46,965 bases of DNA from Russula earlei (taxonomy: Eukaryota; Basidiomycota; Agaricomycetes; Russulales; Russulaceae). The stretch spans positions 1 to 46,965 of the forward strand of contig JAGFNK010000415.1 of assembly GCA_025769875.1 (NCBI GenBank). The letters are read 5' to 3'. A model generated the notes under the pieces. It was not told the DNA's origin and did not search any database. It worked only from the letters and a program-made list of their open reading frames with translations. Both the position numbers and the translations under genes were made by a program. Shown here piece by piece: positions 1 to 10,788 of this stretch. Numbering within the stretch: the first letter of the stretch is position 1; each line of letters begins with the position of its first letter.

Positions 1-9
1 ACCATGGGT

Positions 10-525
10 CTAGGAGAGCTTGTTTTGGCATCCTGATGTTCTTGTTCGGTGAGTTGAGGCATGGTTCCGAACAAGACCCGTGGTTCGAGGCGAGCCTTGG
101 CATTGGCATTGGCTAGTTTGACTTCTGAGTCCTCTTACTTCCCACATCATGTCGTGGTATCTCTCCCGAGTGGTGACGATGGAGTTTTGCCATTGTTGTG
201 TTTTCTTTATGGCGAATCGATAGCGATGTACTTCGGCTTCCAATGATAGGTCCTGTTCGAACCTGAGTGCCTCGTCTATAGCTTTAGTGTGTCTGAGACC
301 TTCTTTGAACAAGAAGGCGTCCTTCTGCGTAAGAAGAGGGCGAGGGTAAGGGTCAGCTCGAGCTCGAATGGGAATGCGGTGAGTGGGACATCCTGGGCCG
401 TAGGTGGCTAGAAGGGAGGGGAAGCCATGTGTGAGATCAGGGAGGACGAAGCGAGGGGGAAGTGTGTCTTCTTCGTTTCCTGGATCTGGAATAGTAATTC
501 TAGTCCTAGGTCTCCTTCTTCCCAT
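10..525 (-). pseudogene. post-chromodomain reading frame of element A
   Basis: An open frame of about 171 codons lies downstream of the element A chromodomain. It is rich in Arg, Pro and charged residues, and its second half (FLFKEGLRHTKAIDEALRFE region) looks helical. Its position and general pattern resemble the tail that follows the chromodomain in element C. No known domain is recognised. It may be the C-terminal part of a Pol extension or a separate third reading frame. The left end is not securely defined because the element leaves the window. Confidence 0.45.
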
Positions 526-628
526 CCTTCTCCAAGTTCTTCCAGCTCTGAGCGTTGTACGTGATTGATGGTTGGTTCATAGACAGGAGGGTGGTGTCCT
601 TTTGAGGTTTACTGGGGTGAAGTTTTCG

Positions 629-991
629 TTAAGTATAACAACACTTTCGACTTGTTGGACGGTGGGTGTAGTGGTGCGTGGGGGAATTGGAATGGGAATC
701 AGGTGAAGGGGTGCGAACGTGGTAAGATGGGCTGCGAGTCCTTATGGGTGCGTTGGTCCCTAGAGTGGGGGATCGATTGCCGAAGGCACGTAGTATGGTG
801 GTGAGGGAGTCGTCTTCCCATAGTTTGCGTGCTTGGACAATCATAGCAGCATGTTGTGCAGCGCGTCGGATGAGTAGTCTAGTGTTAATGGTGGCCGCTG
901 TCGAGGGAGATGGCTCTCTGGACAGTGGCAAGTGGATGAGTGTAGGAGAATATGCAGTGGAAGCGGTGGGAGAGTTCTGAGTGGATGACAT
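629..991 (-). pseudogene. Ser/Pro/Thr-rich frame after chromodomain, element A
   Basis: An ATG-started frame of about 120 codons follows the chromodomain frame on the minus strand. It begins MSSTQNSPTAS and is dominated by Ser, Thr, Pro and His, with a short helical stretch (RAAQHAAMIVQARKLWEDD). In element C the sequence just after the chromodomain also starts with an MSS motif, so this is probably the start of the equivalent 3' region. Function unknown; low complexity makes homology calls unsafe. Confidence 0.4.
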
Positions 992-1051
992 GTTTGTTGT
1001 ATTCGGGGGGGGGTGGGAGTGGTAGAGAATAGTCGTTTGTGAGTGGTGTTT

Positions 1052-1342
1052 TTATATTTGGGGTCGTCCAGCCGAAGCAGAATAGTATTCTTTTAGGAGT
1101 TCTGGGGCGTTGAGATCGTAGTGGTCAACCCATGAGTCGTCTGACGCAGGGTATCCTTTCCAATGTACAAGGTATTGAAGTTTATGTGTTCGTCCGAACC
1201 TTCTTGTGTCTAGAATCGCTTCAATTTCGTATTCTTCCTCGTTCTCGATGGTTGGTGGAGGTCGTGTAAACGGCGTGCCATATTCCTCCATCTCCTTATA
1301 AGGGAGAAGTAGGTTGACGTGAAAGACGTCGTGTATCTTCAT
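1052..1342 (-). pseudogene. Chromodomain and integrase C-terminus, element A
   Basis: The frame holds the end of the integrase (IHDVFHVNLLLPY) followed by a chromodomain with the core YEIEAILDTRR, LQYLVHWKGYPASDDSWV and a final helix (NAPELLKEYY). The expected aromatic cage tryptophan of the VHWKGY core is present; the usual TWEP is DSWV here. Chromodomains of Ty3/gypsy chromoviruses steer integration towards methylated histone H3 in heterochromatin. The frame starts inside the integrase because of a frameshift near 1340, so this is a fragment and not a free protein. Confidence 0.8.
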
Positions 1343-2180
1343 TGATGGCGGAAGTTGTAATTGATATGCAAACTTTGGAAATTCTTTTCATGATGGGAAA
1401 TGGGCCGTATCTTTTGGGCATTAGTTTGCGTGTTCCTCGTGTTTTGAGGTTCTTTGCTTCTAGCCATACGAGGGTTCCTTCTTCCATTTCTTTGATGTTG
1501 GGTTTTAGGGGTTGTTGTTTACGTTCAAGAAGTTGTTGGGCGTCTTTTCTTGCTTCTAGTTGTTTTAGGCGATTGGTGGATGAAGGGTACGTTGTTGTCT
1601 TCCAAACTGATATTAATCTGTGGTTTGAATCCCATGAGGAGTTCGTGTGGTGATCTTCGTGATGTTTCATGTTTCCATGAGTTGTGTGCATATTCTGCCA
1701 AAGGGAGCATTTTTGCCCAGGAATGTGGGTGAGTCGTGGTCCAGGGTCTTAGGTATTGTTCTAGCCATGCGTTTCATTCCGTTCTGTTTGTCCATCGGTT
1801 TGGGGGTGGAACGCGGTGGACATGTTTTGTTTGATGCCTAGATTTTTACATATGGCTTTGGAGAAGTTTGATGCGAATCGAGGGTCTCTGTCGGAGATGA
1901 TTCTTTTAGGAACGCCGAACCAAGGCACAAGGTGTTTCAGATATTCGTGTGCAACACCTGTTCCATCAATCGTTTTGTTGCATGGGATGAATTTTGTTGC
2001 TTTAGAGCATCCTTGATCAACTATGGTAAGGACGCTGTTCAAACCCTTCTGATTTTGGTAGGTCGGTGATGAGGTCCATCGATACGTATTGAAAGGGGCC
2101 TTGTTCAATGTGTGTGTCAAGTGGAAAGGTTGTGGCTCTCTTTCTGGGTATATTGGTTTTGGACTCCTGGCATTTGGCAC
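1296..2180 (-). pseudogene. Integrase core of element A (broken)
   Basis: Three overlapping minus-strand pieces (1761-2180, 1525-1710, 1296-1691) carry integrase signatures: VDQGCSKATKFIPC, the second catalytic Asp in IISDRDPRFAS, the HPQTDGQTER motif with the catalytic Glu, and the RYGPF motif of the C-terminal domain. Integrase inserts the cDNA into chromatin. Frameshifts near 1700 and 1760, and a stop after the first piece, make it non-functional. The zinc-binding HHCC segment should lie around 2180-2310 but is not continuous with these frames. Confidence 0.8.
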
Positions 2181-2310
2181 AACCTTTGACGTATCGTTCT
2201 ACGAATTGTCGTAGTCTAGGCCCTTCATAATGTTGTTTGACTAAGTCCCAGGTGTTAGCTATTCCTGGATGTCCTGCGAAGGGAGTGTCATGGAATTGTC
2301 TTAGAATTTC

Positions 2311-3487
2311 TCATCGTTTGTCAGGTTTGTCTGGTAGGTAAGTTTTTTTTGCGAATATTTCGGGTGGTAGTAGAGTGGTTTTTTGTTCTCCTACCCCCTT
2401 GTTAAGGTCTTTGCGACGAGAAAGTGCATCGGCAATAGTGTGTGTATGTCCAGGGACGTGTTCCAGGGTAATATTAAAGTCTTGCATGTACTGCATCCAT
2501 CTGGCTTGTCGTCCTGTTAATTTCTGTGGTTCTTTAAAGTAAGTGAGATTTTTGTGGTCTGTTCTTATTCTGACTGGTTTGTCAGCTCCTAGGAAGAATG
2601 GGTCGTCCGCTTTTTAATCCAAAGATCACTGCTGCTAGTTCTTTGTCGTGAGCGTCATAGTTTCTTTCTGCATCTAATAGTGTCCTAGAATAGTATGCAA
2701 TTGGGTGGAAACCGTCTTCGTATTCTTGGGATATAACTGCTCCTATGGCAAATCCTGACACATCGGTGTCTAAAATGAACTGTTTTGTCCAATTTGGGGT
2801 ACGGAGTACTGGATAAGATACACAAGTTTCTTTTAGGATTTGAAAGGCTTGGTCCTCTTTCGTTGTCCATTCCCACTGTCTGTTTTTCTTTGTTAAGTCA
2901 TTTAGTGGTCTTGCTTTTATGGAAAAGTTGGGTATAAAATTTCGATAAAAGTTACAGAATCCTAGGAAACTTCTGACTTCTTTAGTGTAGATGGAGTTGG
3001 CCAATCTTTAATTCCTTTGACTTTGACGGGGTCCATAGTTATCTTTCCTTCTCCTATGATTACTCCGAGGTATTCTACCTTCTTTTTGTGAAATTGACAC
3101 TTTTCTGGTTTAAGATAGAGATCGTGTTGTTTTAGCTTGGACAGTATGTGGTTGACCTTGAGTGTGTGTTCTGCTTTGTCATTTTGTGTCGCAATGATGA
3201 TGTCGTCCATGTAGATTTTTAACCATCCCTGTGCTAGCTCTTCTTGGAAAAATATCATCCATCATGGTTTGAAAGGTGGCTGGAGAATTTGTTAGTCCAA
3301 AGAACATTACCGTAGGTTCAAATAGTCCGTCGCTAGTCTTGAAGGCTGCTTTCCATTCGTCTCCTTCTTTGATTCGAATATTGTTGTAGCCCCATCTGAC
3401 GTCAAATTTAGTAAAGAGTTCTTTTCCTGCTAAGGCGTGAATAAGTTCTGGGATTAAAGGCAATGGTACACATTGGGTATTGTCCAT
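2311..3487 (-). pseudogene. Reverse transcriptase and RNase H of element A (broken)
   Basis: Minus-strand pieces at 3179-3487, 2962-3258, 2582-3004 and 2311-2496 give in order the RT palm ([15 protein letters not shown]), the YMDD-type catalytic box (IYMDDIIIA), the connecting LGFCNFYRNF motif, RNase H (LDTDVSGFAIGAV, DKELAAVIF) and the RNase H tail (VPGHTHTIADALSRR). Separate frames show at least three frameshifts. The enzyme copies the element RNA to DNA and removes the RNA strand. All catalytic motifs are still readable, so decay is moderate. Confidence 0.85.
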
Positions 3488-3594
3488 TTGTTCAGATTCC
3501 TATAATCTTGTACCAGTCGAAATTTTCCATCTTTCTTTTTTATAAGGAAGAATCCACTGGCGTATGGTGAGTTGGATCTTCTTATTCGTTTAAG

Positions 3595-4365
3595 TCATAA
3601 GTTTTGTTCAAGAAATTTTCCCTGTTCTTCCTTTTCCTTTGGTGAGAGGGGATATACTCTGCAGTTGATCGTTGTAGGAGCATCTGATTTTAGGTCAATG
3701 GTGTGATCCCATTTTCTTGGCCCAGGGAATCTCTCTGATTCTTGTTCCATGAATACTTGTCCATATTGATGGTATTGAAGGGGGACTATTTCCTGCCAAG
3801 TTTGTGTCTTGCCTTGTATCTGTGATTCTGCCAGTTGTTGCGCTATGGTGGTTTTACGTATTTGGGTTTGTAGCCATAGTTCGTCGCCTTCTTCCCAGTC
3901 TGTTAACGCTTTGATCCATGCTGGAACTTCTTGGTCTCCTTTGAGGGTGACTCTTCCCATAATGGTTCCCTTGGACCAATTTATTTTCGGGTTTGTCGAT
4001 TCCAGGAATGGATATCCTAGGATGATATCGTCTTGTCCTATATCTGCAACTAGGAATTGGTGTGTGTGCTTTTGTCCCAGTAACTTCAATTCTAACTGGA
4101 CGGCTTGGGTGACTTTCCCTGAGCGGTTTAACATTCCATCAACATTTTTGACGTTTCTGGTTGGAATTAACTTTCTAGTTTGTAGGTGTAGTTCTTTTGT
4201 TAGCCCAGGGGATATGAAGCACTTGGTAGCCCCACTATCTATCAGGGCCTTTCTTTCGGCTTTGTTCAATCCAATGTAAATAGTAGTCATCACTGATATT
4301 GACTTTCTCTGAGATTTGTACATGGGATCGATACCTAAAGCTCGAGCAATCGCCGTTATGCTCAA
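3595..4365 (-). pseudogene. Aspartic protease and start of RT, element A
   Basis: A 256-codon minus-strand frame contains the retroviral-type aspartic protease motif ALIDSGATKCFI near residues 40-51 and a second conserved block (DDIILGYPFLESTNP) about 75 residues later. It then runs into the linker before RT (YPLSPKEKEEQGKFLEQNL) and stops. The protease would release the Pol enzymes from the precursor. The Gag part expected upstream is missing, because the element ends shortly before the LTR of element B. Confidence 0.8.
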
Positions 4366-4484
4366 GTGTCCGAAAAATCCTCTTCTTTATCCTCATCATC
4401 TCCTGTCAGGGCTTTAATTGTTGAAAATAGACGCAGTATGTGTGATTAGATAGCAGCAGATGATAAGATCGCAGGCAGATCTAT
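4366..4484. other. Junction between element A and element B, nothing recognised
   Basis: About 120 bp between the last readable codons of element A and the first base of the element B LTR. It does not match the sequence beyond the other end of B (from 14159), so it does not look like a simple insertion of B into A. Confidence 0.4.
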
Positions 4485-5314
4485 TGTCAGACACGTACTG
4501 CTGATCACTAAGGACTCAGGAGCAGGTGGGCAAGGGTCGGAACAGATGATACGCGGCGAAGGCGGCGTTGAACAGGAGGACGAGCCAAACGACTAAGGAG
4601 GTACCAGATGGGGACTGGTAAGTGTTGCAAGAGGCAGAGGCGAAGGACTGGAGGCCAGTGCAGCGAGGGGCTTTAGACAAGGCGGTCGTTGAAGAGTACC
4701 TTGGAGGCGAGGGAAGTCTTTAAACTGAGCGGTCGCAGGGGAGTACCCAGGAAGTATGAGAGTATCACAAATGGACAGTCTGACGACTGCCATGCTTCAT
4801 TGGGGCTTATATACAGTGTACAGGGTCGATTACAAAGCACTGGGACTATTCTAGACTCTTTGGTACCATCCAATAGGACTACAGAGGCATAACCTTGCTT
4901 ATGCCAAGTTTCAGGCTTACTGAGCGTATTACTGATCATTGTGGAGCGATGACATCATTATGATGTCACTGTGGGGCGCTTAGTGAGCCTATGAGGTCAC
5001 TGTGGAGTCGCTCAGTCAGCCATGATGTCATTGGAGCCTTGATGACGTCAGATGATTTATGCAACAGTTTCTAAGAGTTTGTGCCGCTGTTTCGGGTCCA
5101 TGGTGGCTGGGTGGCCATGTGGCTGCCACGCGATGATTACCCGATTAGGAAACCGGTGCCTGGTCGTGTTAGAGTGCCTTTGCAATAGCAATATCTTGTA
5201 CCACAGGAGGGATAGCCCAGAAAATGGAAGGGAGTCGGCAATGCAAAGTGAGAGAGGTCTTTCTTGAGTAAAATAGGACAATCCTTGGCCAGGACTTGGC
5301 CTTGGTTCGTAACA
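4485..5314 (-). repeat. 3' LTR of element B (LTR family 1)
   Basis: An 830-bp LTR that reads on the minus strand from TGTTACGAACC (5314) to its CA end (4485). It matches 13333-14158, 27425-28253 and 40490-41317 with few differences; one base is missing in the terminal TGTCTTGACA (here TGTCTGACA). It contains the predicted RNA start (revcomp of TGGACAGTCT at 4772-4781) and the TATATAAG box about 30 bp upstream. Confidence 0.93.
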
Positions 5315-5328
5315 TTCATCCCCTCTTT
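5315..5328 (-). promoter_or_regulatory. Polypurine tract of element B
   Basis: The minus strand reads AAAGAGGGGATGAA directly before the TGTTACG start of the 3' LTR. Such a purine run primes plus-strand cDNA synthesis. The same 14 bases occur at 27411-27424 before the LTR of element D. Confidence 0.85.
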
Positions 5329-5629
5329 ATAGACTTGTTGCTCCTGCAACAGTAGGAATTTGTTTCTTTGGAAGGTGGAGTAGTTTGCATATGAAGAGTC
5401 GAAGTCTGTTGGTTCGTGAGGAGTTCTCCCTTGTCCTATGGATTGCTTTGGGGATAGCCGTGGTCGATTGAGTGCATGTGATCGCAGGAGTTCTCTGAAA
5501 AGTTTGTTGGTAACAAGGATAAAGGTAATCATCGACAGAGGTCATGATGAGAGTTGTTGGTTTAGGGGTTACTCCTGGTGGGAATTGTTCTAAGCGCCTT
5601 CGGATATTTCCGATGGAAGTCTTTGACAA
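5327..5629 (-). CDS. Short 3' reading frame after pol, element B
   Basis: A 100-codon frame overlaps the last codons of pol and ends at the polypurine tract. A similar frame of 105 codons sits at the same place in element D (27106-27423); both share MTS-DDYLYPCYQ and a Thr/Arg-rich tail. A second overlapping frame (5137-5532, starting MITFILVTNKLFREL) is also open in B. I recognise no domain. It could be a small accessory frame or simply the 3' untranslated region between pol and LTR that stays open by chance. Confidence 0.3.
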   Translation of the reverse strand: MSKTSIGNIRRRLEQFPPGVTPKPTTLIMTSVDDYLYPCYQQTFQRTPAITCTQSTTAIPKAIHRTRENSSRTNRLRLFICKLLHLPKKQIPTVAGATSL

Positions 5630-8444
5630 GTAATTGCGCTTTTGATAGGTTAGATGCTGGTTCCCAAGTATTTTCTGCGACCGTATACCCTTTCCATTTA
5701 ACTAGGTATTGGATTCCTTTGCGGTTTGGGGAGAGCCGAGAGTTTAGGATCTGCTCTACTTCATATTGTTCTTCACCTTCGACTAATATTGGTGGCGGGT
5801 TTGAAAAGTTAGGACCATGGGCAATGGTTTCTTTGTAAGGTTTAATCAGGGAGTGGTGAAAAACCGGGTGTATCTTCCAAGACTTTGGTAGTTCGAGGCG
5901 AACATTTACTGGATAGGCAGTGGTGACTTTGAATGGCCCATAGCGTCGAGGGGCTAGTTTTGCTTTTGGGTGAGTCGTTCGTAGATTCGTGGCTTCCAGC
6001 CATACTTGATCCCCTTCTTTAAAACGAAATGTGGAGGTTTGAGGTCCTGATTGCTTCATGATTTCTGTTGCTCGGTTCAGGGAGGCAGCTACTTCTTCTC
6101 TGAGTTGGTTTAGTCTTGATAGTCTTTCTTGGATTGAAGGGAACTTTGATGTAAAGGCAAGGGGCGGAGCAAATGTTGGGTTAAAGCCATACCAGACTTC
6201 AAACGGGGGTTTGTTCGTAGCACTGTGTTGTCTGGCATTATGTGCGAACTCCATAAAGGGAACTAGTTCTGCCCAATTGTCTGCTTGATGGTTGCAAAAT
6301 ATTCGTAGGTATTGTTCTAGTTCTTGGTTAACTCGTTCTGTTTCTCCGTCTGTCTGTGGGTGATATGCTGTGCTTAGTGATACTTTGACATTTAACTTCT
6401 TCCATAGTTCTTGAGTGACTTTTGCTGCGAATTGAGGGCCTCTGTCCGATATTATTTGTGTTGGGAGCCCTATTCTTCTCCAGACATTGTTCATGATTAG
6501 TGTCGCTGTTTCGTCTGCTGTGATTGTCTTGTGGCAAGGGGTAATGATTATTGCTTTACTGAATCGATCTACCACGACTAGGAGGCTGTCGAAGCCTTGT
6601 GAAATCGGTAGGTCCGTGATAAAGTCCATAGTAATGCTTTTCCATACTTCTCCAGCTGGTGTAATTGGTACAAGGGGTGTTTCTGTCTTTGGACGGTTCT
6701 TTGTACTTTGGCAAATTGCGCAACCGTCTACATAACTTTTGACATAAGTTAGCATTCCTGGCCACCAATAGTTTCGGCTGATTAGTTCATAAGTTTTCCA
6801 TTGGCCAGGATGCCCAGTGGCAAGGGAGTCGTGGTGTAGTTTTAGAATTTTCTTTCTTAGGGTGTCGTTGTTTGGGATATAGACTTTTCCTTTGAATAGT
6901 ATTAGTCCATCTTCAAGGTTCCAGTCCTGTAAGCCTTTGGATAGTCGCCTTGGTCCATTCTTTATAATGATTGCTAACGCGTTAGATACTTCTGGGTCAT
7001 AGTCTTTGCTAGATCGTAGTTGTTGTCGAAGTTCCTGGTCGCCGATTGGTTCTGTAGCAGAGGTGCGTGTTGCTCTAATTTTAAAAAATTTGTCATCTAG
7101 GAGCACCTTTCCATCATTTTCGTTTTGTATCCCCTCTTTAAAGTCTGGCCGCCTGGACAGACCGTCTGCTTTGTTCATAGTTCCTGGGTGGTGGGTGATG
7201 GTGAAGTCGAAATTGCTGAGGAGGAGTGCCCATCGGGCTTGTCGTCTCGTGAGTTTCTGTTTTGTCATGAAGTATGTCAAGTTATTGTGGTCTGTCCATA
7301 GATCAATGGGGTGTGTAGCGCCTTCAAGGTAGTGTCGGAAGTGCCAGAGGGATAAGACGATAGCAAGGAGTTCTTTATCGTAGATCATGTAATTTCGTTG
7401 TGCGGGGTCCAAGGATTTCGAGAAATAGGCTACTGGGTGATATCTGTTAAATTCATCGGGTTGTTCCAAGATTGCACCGACTGCAAAGTCACTTGCATCG
7501 CAGATGAGTCGAAAGGGTTTCGTGTGGTTAGGTAACATGAGGATTGGGGCCATTGTGAATGCTTGGATTAGCTTCTGAAATGCTTGTTCTTCATCGTCTT
7601 CCCATTTGAAGGGGTTTTCTTTCTTTGTTAAGTTAAACAAGGGCCGTGCTATTCGAGAGTATTGGTGGATAAATCGTCGATAGAAGTTGCAGAATCCTAG
7701 AAATGCTTGTACTTCCGTAACATTGGTCGGAGTAGGCCACTTTGTAATGCCTATTAACTTGTCTTGGTCCATGGATATTCGTCCTTGGGAGATATTGATG
7801 CCTAGGTAACTAATAGAGGTTTGTCGGAAAGCACATTTCTCTGGTTTCAAGTATAAGTCGTGGTCTTGGAGTGTTTTTAGGACCTTATGTGTCCAGTCGT
7901 CTAGTTCGTTCAAGGTTTGCGCCATGATTAGTATATCATCTAGATAAACAACCACTCGTTCAGTGGCGATGTATTTTGCTAGGATGGTGTTCATAAAGCG
8001 TTGGAAAGTGGCTGGGGCGTTGCAGAGACCAAATGTCATTATCAATGGTTCGAAGAGTCCTAATGGTGTCTTGAATGCTGCGAGGTGTTCATCGCCCTCT
8101 CTGAGGCGAATATTGTTGTATCCCCATCGTACGTCAAACTTGGTAAAGTATTGGGCTCCTTGGAGTTTGTCAATTAATTCAGGAATCAAGGGTAGTGGAT
8201 ACGCGTCTTTGACAGTTGCTGTATTCAGGGCTCTGTAGTCTTGCACTGGTCGTAGATTTCCTCCTTTCTTTTCTACAAAGAAGAATGGGCTGGCAATAGC
8301 TGCTTTTGATGGTCGGATTGTGCCTCTCTTCAAATGTTCGTCTAAGTATTCTTTTAGGGCTTGTAGTTCCTTGGGAGTAAGTCGGTAGATGCCAGAATCA
8401 GCGTCGGGCGAATCCCTGGTTTTAGATTGATTGCATGGTCCCAT
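5562..8444 (-). CDS. pol: Pol of element B: RT, RNase H, integrase, chromodomain
   Basis: A 960-codon uninterrupted frame. [14 protein letters not shown] near 100-111 and the catalytic YLDD at 167-170. RNase H: D of CDASDFA at 316, E of YDKELLA at 358, D of WTDHNNL at 385. Integrase: HHCC zinc motif (H538, H545, C575, C578), catalytic D607, D667 and E703, GPF motif near 836. Chromodomain about 892-945 (YLVKWKGY, NTWEP). The enzyme set copies the element RNA and inserts the cDNA, with the chromodomain guiding target choice. The first dozen residues are out of frame: by comparison with copy E a single-base change near 8400-8440 separates this frame from the upstream linker, so the true protein is the rest of a Gag-Pol precursor. 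Confidence 0.95.
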   Translation of the reverse strand: MGPCNQSKTRDSPDADSGIYRLTPKELQALKEYLDEHLKRGTIRPSKAAIASPFFFVEKKGGNLRPVQDYRALNTATVKDAYPLPLIPELIDKLQGAQYFTKFDVRWGYNNIRLREGDEHLAAFKTPLGLFEPLIMTFGLCNAPATFQRFMNTILAKYIATERVVVYLDDILIMAQTLNELDDWTHKVLKTLQDHDLYLKPEKCAFRQTSISYLGINISQGRISMDQDKLIGITKWPTPTNVTEVQAFLGFCNFYRRFIHQYSRIARPLFNLTKKENPFKWEDDEEQAFQKLIQAFTMAPILMLPNHTKPFRLICDASDFAVGAILEQPDEFNRYHPVAYFSKSLDPAQRNYMIYDKELLAIVLSLWHFRHYLEGATHPIDLWTDHNNLTYFMTKQKLTRRQARWALLLSNFDFTITHHPGTMNKADGLSRRPDFKEGIQNENDGKVLLDDKFFKIRATRTSATEPIGDQELRQQLRSSKDYDPEVSNALAIIIKNGPRRLSKGLQDWNLEDGLILFKGKVYIPNNDTLRKKILKLHHDSLATGHPGQWKTYELISRNYWWPGMLTYVKSYVDGCAICQSTKNRPKTETPLVPITPAGEVWKSITMDFITDLPISQGFDSLLVVVDRFSKAIIITPCHKTITADETATLIMNNVWRRIGLPTQIISDRGPQFAAKVTQELWKKLNVKVSLSTAYHPQTDGETERVNQELEQYLRIFCNHQADNWAELVPFMEFAHNARQHSATNKPPFEVWYGFNPTFAPPLAFTSKFPSIQERLSRLNQLREEVAASLNRATEIMKQSGPQTSTFRFKEGDQVWLEATNLRTTHPKAKLAPRRYGPFKVTTAYPVNVRLELPKSWKIHPVFHHSLIKPYKETIAHGPNFSNPPPILVEGEEQYEVEQILNSRLSPNRKGIQYLVKWKGYTVAENTWEPASNLSKAQLLVKDFHRKYPKALRTIPTRSNP

Positions 8445-8764
8445 GGTTGGTGAGCAGGAAGGCGTTGAGAGGCTTGTTCGTCAAAAACCTTTCGCCATTT
8501 CAAGAACTGGACAGGGATAAGTTCGTCTAATGTCTTGGGGGGTGTTTCTGCATGGGCTAGTTTGGTAGCTGTGGTTGATTTGGCTCTTATGCTGATTGTC
8601 ACTGGTCGGAATGCGTTGTAGATTTGTTCGTCTACACATGGGTTCAATGGTCCTTCAGTATCTGGGAAGATTAGTGCAGCAACGTTTGCAAATTCAGGTT
8701 CTTCGTCTTCAGGGAAAAGTAAGCGCTTGTATTTGGTAATTCCGTGTTCCAGATGCAGATGCAA
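8354..8764 (-). pseudogene. Protease-RT linker of element B (frameshifted)
   Basis: A 136-codon frame links protease to RT. It contains PDTEGPLNPCVDEQI and FLKWRKVFDEQASQRLPAH, which in copy E lie in one frame with RT. Here an extra T in a run near 8715 separates it from protease, and another indel near 8400 separates it from RT. It has no separate function; it is the inter-domain part of the Gag-Pol precursor, and marks two of the indels that inactivate B. Confidence 0.75.
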
Positions 8765-10237
8765 TGGTTATGCTTGGGTGCGTGGTAAGGCAGGTCCGAG
8801 GACAATTCCTCAGCGTGATTGTGTCGTTTGCCCAATCGATATCTGGGTTGTGGTGTCGTAGCCAGTCTGTTCCTAAGATGATGTCGTGATCTCCAATGTT
8901 AGTAACAAGGAATTCTGCTTGTTCGTCATGGGTAGCGCCTGTATGCGCTTGAATGCGGAGTCTCTGGATAGTGCTAAAGCGTATTAGTCCATTGGCATTT
9001 TGTGTTCCATCTACATTCTGTGCTGGCAATGGTTTGGTCATAGTTCGGAGGTGCAGGTGGTGTCTTTGTGCGAATCGCTCGTGGATTATCATTCCTTCTG
9101 CTCCACTATCGAGCAGGGCTCTTGCACCGATTTCTTTGCCGCTTGTCTTCCCCACTAAAGTAACTTTCAAGGCAATGGAAGGGGAGCGAATGTTCTTGGT
9201 AAAAACTTTGGGGTAATTGATTTCTCTCTGTATCGTACTGATTTGGACCATGTCCCTTCTCGGTGCAGAAGGGGGTCCAATTAAAAATCCATAGGAGCAG
9301 ATCTTGGGCGGAGGATCGAGTCCGCAAGTGTTTCTCTCCAAGTTGTTAAGTGATGCAACAGGAATAGGTTCTTCTTGTGCAGGTTCAATGTTTTCATCTT
9401 GGATGGTTGTAGCTCTGACTGTTTGGGGGCGAGATCCTTGTCGTTGGCGTCCTTGGGCTGCTTTCTTTGCTCTACATTGATTTGCCATATGGTTCTTCTT
9501 TCCACAATAATAACAGAGGTTGTTCTTGCGTCGAAACTCTTTCTCTGTATCTGTGAGAGGTTTTCTTTCACTTTTGGTTTCCCAAGGTCGTTCATTAGGT
9601 TCTCCTTGATACAAGTTAATTTCCAAGGGATTATCTGATCCCTGAGTGTTTAATCCTCGGGTACGCACAGAGCGTCCTCCTCGAAAAGCAGTGGAGTTGT
9701 ATAGGTGGAAAAGGTTGTCAAATTCTCTTGCTGCTTTGACAAGGGCTGCAAGTGTAGTTGGTGTCGGCGTGATCCCTAGTATTTTCTGATGTAGGGCCGG
9801 GTTAATATTCTTCCTGAATGCGTACATCTTTGTTCTTTCGTCAGTGGTAGCTCGTGATGCGTGGTGCGACCATTTCTGATACCATTCATTAAATGGTAGT
9901 TTCCCTTGATAGTAGGTGTGCATGGTATTAGCGGAGGCCAATTCTGCTTCTGCAGGAATAAAATGATCGGCAAAGGCTTTCTTGAAGTCGTCCCATGACC
10001 CATAGTCTGCTACGGTACGAGCCATAGCCTTGGTGGTTTGTTCTCTAGCCCATGCTCCAGCGGGTGTTCCTACTTTAAAGTGGGTTAGTGCAGCGGCAAC
10101 TTTCTTGCTTTCATCTGTAAAGGAGTCGCCATTGATGTATAATAGTTGGCCAAGAGCGCCCAAAGGCTTCTGCATTATCAGCTTTTCCGTCGAAGGGTTC
10201 TGGCGCTGGTTCCGACAAGGCGTGATTGCTTTGACAT
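8709..10237 (-). CDS. gag-pro: Gag core, zinc knuckle and aspartic protease, element B
   Basis: The open frame covers 8709-10175 (488 codons); by comparison with copy E the Gag core starts at the ATG at 10237 in a CCACCATGTC context, with a frameshift near 10175. The Gag domain (helical, WDDFKKAFADHF, LPFNEWYQKW) fills about residues 20-160, a CX2CX4HX4C knuckle (CYYCGKKNHMANQC) lies at 221-234, and the protease motif ALLDSGAE at 353-360. Gag packages the RNA into particles and the protease cuts the precursor. Gag and protease are in one frame here, whereas copy E has a one-base deletion between them, so the overlap seen in E is a mutation and not a recoding site. Confidence 0.88.
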
Positions 10238-10784
10238 GGTGGGCGTTCTGAGTTGTTGCAGGTGTAACAATAGGTGGGGCTGAACCTGTAATTGGATTCT
10301 AGTTGGAGTGGAGTGGTTTTGAGGGACTGCTTGTGGTACGTTGCTAGTTGTATAGGAGTAGGTTGCTGGGTATTATGCCGCGTGGAAGGTCCTGGAGTGA
10401 GCGCTTTGAGTGCTTTGAGCAGTTCCTAGGATAGCGGTAACTTCTTGAGGTGTTCTGGCTGTAAACTCGACTTCTCGATTGGTTATAGTAACCCAATGTT
10501 TTCTAGAATGCTCACTTGACTGGTTGTCTAGGAAGAGGCTGGTAGTTAAAGGGTTGAAGTCTTGAACGTTCTTGCTCCTGGGGCTGCTGCTTTAAGTTGT
10601 TCGTGGTAACTTCGTCGTTATCGTCTTCGTATAACCAAGTGTCAGAAAGATTTCCGTGGTTGATAATAGGGGTGCCTGCAAATTTTCCTCGGTAACAGTG
10701 ATCTTGGGTGTCGTAACTGAGGTTTTCAAATAGGAGTGGGATTAGATTTTCTTCTTCGTCAGTGATGTCCCTCCTAGTGCTCAT
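10238..10784 (-). pseudogene. N-terminal Gag extension of element B (frameshifted)
   Basis: From an ATG at 10784, four bases after the stop of the preceding frame, a reading frame begins MSTRRDITDEEENLI. In copy E it runs without break into Gag for 184 codons; in B it stops at about 10512 after an indel. It has no ATG other than the first until the Gag core start at 10237. The first ATG has T at -3, a weak context, and the second has A at -3 (ACCATG), so leaky scanning could give a long and a short Gag. The extension has no domain that I recognise. Confidence 0.6.
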
Positions 10785-10788
10785 AGAT

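Larger units (their letters stand above)
1..4365 (-). mobile_element. Ty3/gypsy element A, decayed chromovirus (partial)
   Basis: On the minus strand the order is protease (3595-4365), reverse transcriptase and RNase H (2311-3487), integrase (1296-2180), chromodomain (1052-1342), then two further reading frames (629-991 and 10-525) running to the window edge. This is the order of a chromodomain Ty3/gypsy element. Frameshifts and stops break pol into at least seven pieces. No Gag and no LTR of its own can be seen: the 5' side stops near 4365 against the LTR of element B, and the 3' side leaves the window. Its chromodomain is followed by extra coding sequence, as in element C, so A and C look more related to each other than to B. 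Confidence 0.85.
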